Below the pieces are notes generated by a model that was given only the letters and a program-made list of their open reading frames with translations, had not been told where the DNA came from and did no database searches. This document shows, in pieces, positions 58,428 through 64,000 of a DNA stretch of 64,000 nucleotides; position 1 is the first letter of the stretch, and each line of letters opens with the position of its first letter. Both the position numbers and the translations under genes were made by a program. Source of the stretch: Cupriavidus nantongensis (GTDB taxonomy: Bacteria; Pseudomonadota; Gammaproteobacteria; Burkholderiales; Burkholderiaceae); NCBI RefSeq assembly GCF_001598055.1, contig NZ_CP014845.1, positions 62,001-126,000 on the forward strand, given 5' to 3'.

Positions 58428-58889
58428 CTAACCAGCCGCCAAACTAACCCCACCCACCCCCGCCGCCGCTTTCCCATCCTTCCCATACAACCCCGCATCC
58501 CCGCCACTATGCTGGCGCAGCGCCTGGATGGCCTCGCGGGTGAATTCGAGATGGGCGTCAACCACCGCCCCGTTGAGCGCATTGGCGTCGCGCGCGGTGC
58601 GGGCCGCGAAGATCAGCCCGCGCCAGGCATCGGCCACCGCCGGTTCGACCTGGCGACCCAGCAGTTGCCCTTGCGGGCCGGCGCGCAGCCCCAGCGCGCC
58701 CATCTGGGCTTCGCGGGCCTTGAGCTGCCGGGACAGGGCCTGGCCCAGTTCTACCTTGCGCGTCAGCAGTCCGCTCAGGGACTGGAAATCGCCCCGCTTG
58801 AGGGCGTCGCGCTCTTCGGCGAGGAGTTGGCCGAAGGCCTTGATGCCTTCGGTTTCGCGCTGCAGGGACTGGATCAGGCTCTGGCTCAT
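58428..58889 (-). CDS. flgN: flagellar chaperone FlgN
   Basis: A 153-aa helical export chaperone for the hook-filament junction proteins FlgK and FlgL. It has the family N-terminus (LIQSLQRETEGIKAFGQLLA, EERDALKRGD), a long amphipathic helix and a Gly-rich tail. It follows flgM by 6 bases in the usual flgM-flgN order. The repeat/IS region ends only about 35 bases from its stop, so the IS110 element sits just downstream without breaking it. Confidence 0.9.
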   Translation of the reverse strand: MSQSLIQSLQRETEGIKAFGQLLAEERDALKRGDFQSLSGLLTRKVELGQALSRQLKAREAQMGALGLRAGPQGQLLGRQVEPAVADAWRGLIFAARTARDANALNGAVVDAHLEFTREAIQALRQHSGGDAGLYGKDGKAAAGVGGVSLAAG

Positions 58890-58895
58890 GGTTGG

Positions 58896-59213
58896 CTATT
58901 TGGCGTCGGCCTGGCCGAGCTCGCGCAGGGTGGCGAGCAGGCCATCGGCAATCTTGCCCGGGTCGATGCGCATCCGGCCTTCGGCGATGGCCTGGCGGAT
59001 TTCTTCGACCTTGGCGGTATCGATATCGTCGTCAGTCGGCTGGGCCAGGCGGGCGCTGATGTCGCGCACCTGGGCGGCCAGCGGGCTGACGCTCAGGCCG
59101 GCGGACGGCGCGGCATCCGTGGCGTCGGCGGCGGCCGGGGCGGCCAGGGGCCGGGCGGCGTCGCCTGCGGCGGCGTCGGCGGGCCGGGACGAGGTGGAGT
59201 GGTTAATCTTCAC
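58896..59213 (-). CDS. flgM: anti-sigma-28 factor FlgM
   Basis: A 105-aa FlgM, which holds FliA inactive until it is exported through the finished hook. The N-terminal half is disordered and Ala-rich; the C-terminal FliA-binding part reads DDIDTAKVEEIRQAIAEGRM and RIDPGKIADGLLATL. A sigma-28-type promoter lies just upstream. Confidence 0.93.
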   Translation of the reverse strand: MKINHSTSSRPADAAAGDAARPLAAPAAADATDAAPSAGLSVSPLAAQVRDISARLAQPTDDDIDTAKVEEIRQAIAEGRMRIDPGKIADGLLATLRELGQADAK

Positions 59214-59241
59214 GGGGCGTTCCTTGCTGGTTTCCTATGGC

Positions 59242-59268
59242 ATTACGGACGCGCCGGCGAATTCTTTA
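59242..59268 (-). promoter_or_regulatory. sigma-28 promoter of flgM-flgN
   Basis: On the minus strand: TAAA (59265-59268), a 15-base spacer, then TCCGTAAT (59242-59249), close to GCCGATAA. It is 28 bases before the flgM start. This gives the usual autoregulation of flgM by FliA. Confidence 0.6.
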
Positions 59269-59376
59269 GGGCGCCTGGCCCGGATTCGCCGCGCGGCGGC
59301 TGCGGCGGCATTTTCGCACGCCGCCCGCCCCGGAAATCCAGTCATTCCAGCCACGGTTACAGCACTTGCCGCGATG

Positions 59377-60147
59377 TCATTGCAGCACCACGGTGTCGCC
59401 GCTGCGGACCAGGCCATTGACCACCTGGCCGCTGCGCAGGCGCACCTGCACGGTGTTGCCGGTGGCGGCGTCGGCCAGCACCTTGCCTTCGCTGGTGATC
59501 TGGAAGGCCTCGCCCTCGACCGCCACGGTGACGGTCTGGCCCTGGCGCACGGCGATGGCCTTGCGCAGCAGGTCGGTGCGCAGCGGCGAGCCGGCGGCGA
59601 TGCGGTTGGCGGTGACGGCGCCGGCGAGCTGCGCCGGGTCGGTGATCACCGCGCGCGGCAGTGCGCCCAGGTCGCCCTGGCGGACCTCGACATCGGCCTG
59701 GCCGACCGGCTCGCCCGCGCCCAGCGCGCGCGCGGCGACGTAATAGTCGGTCAGCACCGACACGCGCGCCTGCATGTAGCGCACCCAGGGCCGCTCGCCG
59801 CCGCAGCGCACGCCCACCGAAACGCGCCCCCACGGCGAAGCGCCGGCGGGCAGGAACGGATCGGGCGCGATGCACTCGGGCGCGCGCCCGCCTGACGGCG
59901 GTGCCACCTGCACGCTGACCTTGCCCGGCAGGCCGGCGGTCTGCTGCTGCAGGAAACGCTCGACCGCGACCCGCGCGGGGTCTTCGGTGAAGGGGCTGGC
60001 GGCGGCGTGGGTGCCGCCACCGTGCGCGGCCGGCGCCTGCATGGCCACCGGCGTGACCTGCGCCAGCGCGGCGCCGGCGGCGCCAAGCAGGCAGGCGCCA
60101 AGCGTGGCTTGCGCCAGGCGGCGCGCGTTGCGGCAAAGGGGTTTCAT
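59377..60147 (-). CDS. flgA: flagellar P-ring assembly chaperone FlgA
   Basis: A 256-aa periplasmic protein with an N-terminal signal peptide (RLAQATLGACLLGAAGAALA, cleavage after ALA). The C-terminal SAF/antifreeze-like domain carries AARALGAGEPVGQADVEV, NRIAAGSPLRTDLLRKAIAV and the terminal GQVVNGLVRSGDTVVLQ. It assists P-ring (FlgI) assembly. The ATG at 60147 was chosen because the signal peptide begins there and GGGAAG lies before it. It is divergent from flgB. Confidence 0.92.
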   Translation of the reverse strand: MKPLCRNARRLAQATLGACLLGAAGAALAQVTPVAMQAPAAHGGGTHAAASPFTEDPARVAVERFLQQQTAGLPGKVSVQVAPPSGGRAPECIAPDPFLPAGASPWGRVSVGVRCGGERPWVRYMQARVSVLTDYYVAARALGAGEPVGQADVEVRQGDLGALPRAVITDPAQLAGAVTANRIAAGSPLRTDLLRKAIAVRQGQTVTVAVEGEAFQITSEGKVLADAATGNTVQVRLRSGQVVNGLVRSGDTVVLQ

Positions 60148-60381
60148 CTGGACTTCCCGGCAAGGACGGCGCGCGGCCCCGTGACTGGCTGCGCGCGCCG
60201 TATACATCTGTCATCGGGGCCCATTGTAGGCAGCGCCTCGCGCGCGGGCGGGCCGAAATGCGCGGATTTCCCGTCCTTATTCATCCGATTGGCGTGACAG
60301 CTCCCCGCCTAAGATGCCAACCCTGAAGAAGCCACGTGCGCTCTGATTGCGGGAGCGCTGGCCCAGCAGGGGAGATGCCAG

Positions 60382-60789
60382 ATGATTGACAGACTTGATG
60401 CGGCGCTACGTTTCCAGCAGGAAGCGCTGAGCCTGCGCAACCAGCGGCAGTCGGTGATTGCCTCGAACATCGCGCACGCAGACACGCCCGGCTACAAGGC
60501 GCGCGACTTTGATTTCTCCAGCACGCTGGCGCAGACCGTGGAGCGCGGCCACCGCAACGAGGGCATGTCGCTGTCGACCACCTCGGTGCGCCACCTGCCC
60601 GCGCAGGCGCCGGGCCGCGAGGAATTCGACCTGGCCTACCGCATCCCGCTGCAGTCCAGCGTGGATGGCAACACCGTGGAAATGGACACCGAACGCGTGG
60701 CCTTCGCCGACAACGCCGTGCACTTCGAGTCCGGCCTGACGGTGATGAATTCCAAGATCAAGACCATGCTGGCCGCGATCCAGCAGTAA
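60382..60789 (+). CDS. flgB: flagellar proximal rod protein FlgB
   Basis: A 135-aa rod protein. It has the rod/hook N-terminal pattern (RQSVIASNIAHADTPGYKAR) and the C-terminal coil (FESGLTVMNSKIKTMLAAIQ). It is the first gene of the flgBCDEF run and is divergent from flgA across a 234-base control region. Confidence 0.95.
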   Translation: MIDRLDAALRFQQEALSLRNQRQSVIASNIAHADTPGYKARDFDFSSTLAQTVERGHRNEGMSLSTTSVRHLPAQAPGREEFDLAYRIPLQSSVDGNTVEMDTERVAFADNAVHFESGLTVMNSKIKTMLAAIQQ

Positions 60790-60804
60790 CCGGGGAGCGA
60801 ACCC

Positions 60805-61212
60805 ATGCCGGCAATGAACATCTTCGACGTCGCGGGCTCGGCCATGGCCGCGCAGTCGCAGCGCATGAACGTGACCGCGTCCAACCTGGCCAACGCCGAC
60901 AGCGTGGTCAGCCCGGACGGGCAGGCCTACCGCGCCAAGCAGGTGGTGTTCGGCATGGCGCCCACGCCGGGCCAGACCGATATCGGCGGCGTGCAGGTGC
61001 AGGGCGTGAGCGAGGACCCGTCGCCCCCGCGCATGGTGCACAACCCCACGCATCCGATGGCCAATGCGCAGGGCTATGTGGTGATGCCCAACGTCAACCC
61101 GGTGGAGGAGATGGTCAACATGATCTCGGCCTCGCGCTCGTACCAGGCCAACGTGGAAGTGCTCAACACCGCCAAGAACATGATGCTCAAGACGCTGACG
61201 ATCGGCCAGTAA
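60805..61212 (+). CDS. flgC: flagellar proximal rod protein FlgC
   Basis: A 135-aa rod protein with the N-terminal motif [20 protein letters not shown] and the C-terminal [20 protein letters not shown]. It follows flgB by 15 bases and has GGGGAG as ribosome site. Confidence 0.95.
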   Translation: MPAMNIFDVAGSAMAAQSQRMNVTASNLANADSVVSPDGQAYRAKQVVFGMAPTPGQTDIGGVQVQGVSEDPSPPRMVHNPTHPMANAQGYVVMPNVNPVEEMVNMISASRSYQANVEVLNTAKNMMLKTLTIGQ

Positions 61213-61270
61213 GACGCCCCGGTCCATCACGGCATCGGCTCCATCCGCACCTCGCACACAAGTAACTGAC

Positions 61271-61936
61271 ATGACCACCACTCCACCGGTAGGCAGCAAT
61301 ACGCAAGGCATCAACGACGCACTGAAGAGCGGCAGCGCCAGCGCGTCGGAGCTGCAAAACAACTTCCTGACCATGCTCGTCACGCAGATGAACAACCAGG
61401 ATCCGCTCAACCCGATGGACAACGCGCAGCTGACCTCGCAGCTGGCGCAGATCAGCACCGTCAGCGGCATGCAGACCATGAACGCGACGCTGTCGCAGCT
61501 GCTGGGGCAGGTCAGCGCCAGCCGCGCGATGGATTCGGCCGCGCTGATCGGCCGTACCGTGATGGTGCCGGGCAAGCAGGTATCGGTGGAAGGCGGCGTG
61601 CCGGGCAAGATCGGCGTGGACCTGCCGTCGACCGCGGACGCGGTCACCGTCGACGTGCTCGACAAGGACGGCAACGTGGTGCGCACCATCGACATGAAGG
61701 GCCAGACCGCGGGCGTGCACAACATCGCGTGGGACGGCAAGAACAACGCCGGCGTGGCGGTGGCCGACGGCGACTACACCTTCAAGGTGACCGCCACCGC
61801 CAACGGCACCTCGGTGCAGCCGGTGGCGCTGGTGTACGGCAAGGTCGAGAGCATCAGCGGCGACGCCAGCGGCGTGCTGGTGGACCTGGGCGACGGCCAG
61901 ACCGCCAACGTCGACGACGTGCGCCGCATTCTGTAA
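61271..61936 (+). CDS. flgD: hook assembly scaffold protein FlgD
   Basis: A 221-aa hook cap protein. The N-terminal NNFLTMLVTQMNNQDPLNPM with DNAQLTSQLAQIS is the family signature; the C-terminal part has the FlgD Ig-like fold (VDVLDKDGNVVRTIDMKGQ, WDGKNNAGVAVADGDYTFKV). It caps the growing hook and leaves when the hook is complete. Confidence 0.96.
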   Translation: MTTTPPVGSNTQGINDALKSGSASASELQNNFLTMLVTQMNNQDPLNPMDNAQLTSQLAQISTVSGMQTMNATLSQLLGQVSASRAMDSAALIGRTVMVPGKQVSVEGGVPGKIGVDLPSTADAVTVDVLDKDGNVVRTIDMKGQTAGVHNIAWDGKNNAGVAVADGDYTFKVTATANGTSVQPVALVYGKVESISGDASGVLVDLGDGQTANVDDVRRIL

Positions 61937-62013
61937 TACGCAGGTGCCGGCAGCGCGCGGGCGCCGGCCGGCTTCAATGACAGCCTAGTGGGCCAATCAA
62001 AAAGGAAGCAATC

Positions 62014-63240
62014 ATGGGTTTCGGTCAAGGGGTAAGCGGCCTGAACGCCGCCGCGTCCAACCTGGACGTGATCGGCAACAACATCGCCAACGCCAACACG
62101 GTTGGCTACAAGCAATCGGCCGCGCAGTTCGCCGACGTCTACGCCGGCACCAAGATCGGCCTGGGCGTGCGCGTGAACTCGGTGGTGCAGTCGTTCAACC
62201 AGGGCAATATCGAGGCCTCGGGCCGGTCGCTGGACGTGGCCATCACCAACGGCAACGGCTTCTTCCGCATGACCAGCCCGGAAGGCGCGGTCTACTACTC
62301 GCGCAACGGGCAGTTCCAGCGCCAGGAAGACGGCCGCATCACCAATATGCAAGGGCTGCAGGTGACCGGCTATCCGGCCGGCGTGGCCGGCGGCGCGGGC
62401 GTGCAGCCGCAGCCGCTGGTGATCAGCAACGCGCAGATGGAGCCGCGCGCCACCAGCAGCATCACCGCCAAGTTCCAGCTCGATTCGCGCGCCACCGTGC
62501 CGACGCAGGCGTTTGCCAGCGCGCCCGGCGTGCCGCCGACCAGCAACATGTTCAACTACAGCACGGCGATCAACGTCTATGACTCGCTGGGCAACAAGCA
62601 GCAGCTGATGGCGTACTTCGCCAAGTCGGGCGCGGCGCCGACCGTGCCGGGCGGCACCGACTGGCAGATGTATGTGACCGACGTCAACGGCAACGCCGTC
62701 GGCGGCGCCCCGGTCACGCTGTCGTTCGACAACGCCGGCGCGCTGCAGGCACCCGGCGCGGGCGCGGTCACGCTGACCCAGCCGGCGGCCAACGGCGCCC
62801 AGGCCATGGCCATGCGCCTGGACCTGACCGGCACCACCCAGTTCGGCGCCGACAACGACGTCAAGCAGCTCAGCCAGGACGGCTACACCTCGGGCAGCCT
62901 GCTGGGCTTCTCGGTCAACGGCGACGGCACCATCACCGGCAGCTATTCCAACGAGCAGACCAAGCCGCTGGGCCAGATCGTGATGGCCGCGTTCGGCAAC
63001 GTCGAAGGCCTGAAGCCGGAGGGCGACAACGTCTGGTCCGCCACCGGCGCCTCCGGCCAGCCGCTGCTCGGCGTGGCCGGCGGCAGCCTGGGCACGCTGC
63101 GCTCGAACGCGGTGGAAGCGTCGAACGTGGACCTGTCCGGCCAGCTGGTGAACCTGATCGTGGCCCAGCGCAACTACCAGGCCAACGCGCAGACCATCAA
63201 GGCGCAGGACACGGTCATGCAGACCCTGGTCAACCTGTGA
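62014..63240 (+). CDS. flgE: flagellar hook protein FlgE
   Basis: A 408-aa hook subunit. The N-terminal region reads GFGQGVSGLNAAASNLDVIG and NNIANANTVGYKQS, followed by the Gly/Ala-rich D1/D2 domains, and the C-terminal end has SNVDLSGQLVNLIVAQRNYQ and ANAQTIKAQDTVMQTLVNL. The AAAGGAAG site lies 9 bases before the ATG. Confidence 0.96.
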   Translation: MGFGQGVSGLNAAASNLDVIGNNIANANTVGYKQSAAQFADVYAGTKIGLGVRVNSVVQSFNQGNIEASGRSLDVAITNGNGFFRMTSPEGAVYYSRNGQFQRQEDGRITNMQGLQVTGYPAGVAGGAGVQPQPLVISNAQMEPRATSSITAKFQLDSRATVPTQAFASAPGVPPTSNMFNYSTAINVYDSLGNKQQLMAYFAKSGAAPTVPGGTDWQMYVTDVNGNAVGGAPVTLSFDNAGALQAPGAGAVTLTQPAANGAQAMAMRLDLTGTTQFGADNDVKQLSQDGYTSGSLLGFSVNGDGTITGSYSNEQTKPLGQIVMAAFGNVEGLKPEGDNVWSATGASGQPLLGVAGGSLGTLRSNAVEASNVDLSGQLVNLIVAQRNYQANAQTIKAQDTVMQTLVNL

Positions 63241-63266
63241 CCGCCACGCTGAACTGAGCCGCCGCC

Positions 63267-64000
63267 ATGGACCGCATGATCTACACCGCCCTGTCGGGCG
63301 CCAAGCAGATACTCGACCAGCAAGCGGCGGTATCGAACAACCTCGCCAACGTCTCGACGCCGGCGTTCCGCGCGCAGGTGAACCTGTACCGCGCGGTGCC
63401 GGTGGTCGGGGCGGAAGCCGGCACGCGCGCCTTCACCCTGGCCTCCACGCCGGGTGCCGACATGCGCGCCGGCCCGCTCACCTACACCGGCCGCGCGCTC
63501 GACGTGGCGCTGCAGGGCAATGGCTGGCTGGTGGTGCAGGCACCCGACGGCAGCGAGGCCTACACCCGCGCCGGCGCGCTGCAGGTGGCGCAGGACGGCC
63601 AGGTGCAGACCATTTCCGGATTGCCGGTGATGGGCGACGGCGGTCCGCTGGCGGTACCGCCGGGCTCGCAGGTAACTATCGGCACCGACGGCACCATCAC
63701 CGCGCGCGGTCCGGGCGAAGCCTCGGCCGGCCTGGCGCAGGTGGGCCGGCTGCGCGTGGTCAATCCGCCCAACGACGCCATCGCCCGCGGCGATGACGGC
63801 CTGTTCCGCCTGCGCCCCGGCGCGCAGCCGCTCGAGGCCGATCCCACCGTGCGCGTGATTTCGGGCGCGCTCGAAGGCAGCAACGTCAACCCGACCGAAG
63901 CCATGGTCGAGATGATCGCCAACGCGCGCCGCTTCGAGATGCAGATGAAGATGATCCAGGGCGCCGACGGCAACGAGCAGCGCGCCAACCAGCTGCTCTC
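63267..64000 (+). CDS. flgF: flagellar proximal rod protein FlgF (runs past the end)
   Basis: The first 244 codons of FlgF; the window ends before the stop. It has the typical start MDRMIYTALSGAKQILDQQA with AVSNNLANVSTPAFRAQ, and reaches the C-terminal VNPTEAMVEMIANARRFEMQ and MKMIQG, so only the last few residues are missing. It follows flgE by 26 bases. Confidence 0.94.
   Translation, partial: MDRMIYTALSGAKQILDQQAAVSNNLANVSTPAFRAQVNLYRAVPVVGAEAGTRAFTLASTPGADMRAGPLTYTGRALDVALQGNGWLVVQAPDGSEAYTRAGALQVAQDGQVQTISGLPVMGDGGPLAVPPGSQVTIGTDGTITARGPGEASAGLAQVGRLRVVNPPNDAIARGDDGLFRLRPGAQPLEADPTVRVISGALEGSNVNPTEAMVEMIANARRFEMQMKMIQGADGNEQRANQLL

Overview
The window is GC-rich DNA with the gene content and order of a motile beta-proteobacterium of the Burkholderiaceae. 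Cupriavidus or a close relative is the best guess, from the protein sequences, the FlhDC master regulator, the long-form isocitrate lyase and the H-NS-like protein. This is inferred from recognition, not from a database search.

Region 1 (1-6164) is a sugar-acid catabolic cluster: the end of a PdxA2-like dehydrogenase, an enolase-superfamily acid-sugar dehydratase, a divergent LysR regulator, an IlvD/Edd-family dehydratase with the three cysteines of the [2Fe-2S] sugar-acid dehydratases, and an MFS acid transporter. Region 2 (5928-13083) holds small housekeeping and hypothetical genes: an alpha/beta-hydrolase lipoprotein, PadR, a nitronate-monooxygenase-like flavoprotein, an NTF2-like protein, a degenerate tyrosine recombinase, galE and an H-NS-like protein.

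Region 3 (13509-32947) is a chemotaxis and motility cluster: an MCP, a GGDEF-EAL protein, a CheY-like regulator, CheW, an Aer-like PAS receptor, a second MCP, an unknown gene, then flhDC-motAB-cheA-cheW-cheR-cheD-cheB-cheY-cheZ. Sigma-28-type promoters precede the first MCP and the CheY/CheW/Aer group. Region 5 (45777-55439) is aceA on the minus strand, then flhB-flhA-flhF-flhG-fliA-flhE behind another sigma-28-like promoter. Region 6 (58428-64000) is flgN-flgM and flgA on the minus strand and flgB-C-D-E-F on the plus strand; flgF runs off the end.

Region 4 (about 33000-45500) is an accessory island of lower GC between cheZ and aceA. It holds: (a) a compact three-gene overlapping operon (GNAT-fold protein, ImmA/IrrE-type metallopeptidase, Beta-family protein) whose end overlaps, tail to tail, a gene for a sce7726-type PD-(D/E)xK nuclease, the best candidate here for an undescribed (probably defence) system; (b) a DUF4365-type gene split by a 3.4-kb IS21-family element with a clean target duplication, so that removing the element restores one exact 335-codon frame; (c) an unknown 320-aa protein; (d) a frameshifted HNH-nuclease relic. 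A structured palindromic RNA-like element and a REP-type repeat lie at its left side.

Between flhE and flgN a ~174-bp tandem repeat of REP-like palindromes is the landing site of two insertion sequences. One is an IS481-type element inserted at the palindrome centre with a 6-bp duplication. The other is an IS110-type element flanked by a shared AG/CT core, whose upstream non-coding end contains segments that match the target and its own end, as expected of a bridge RNA. No tRNA, rRNA or CRISPR array was seen.
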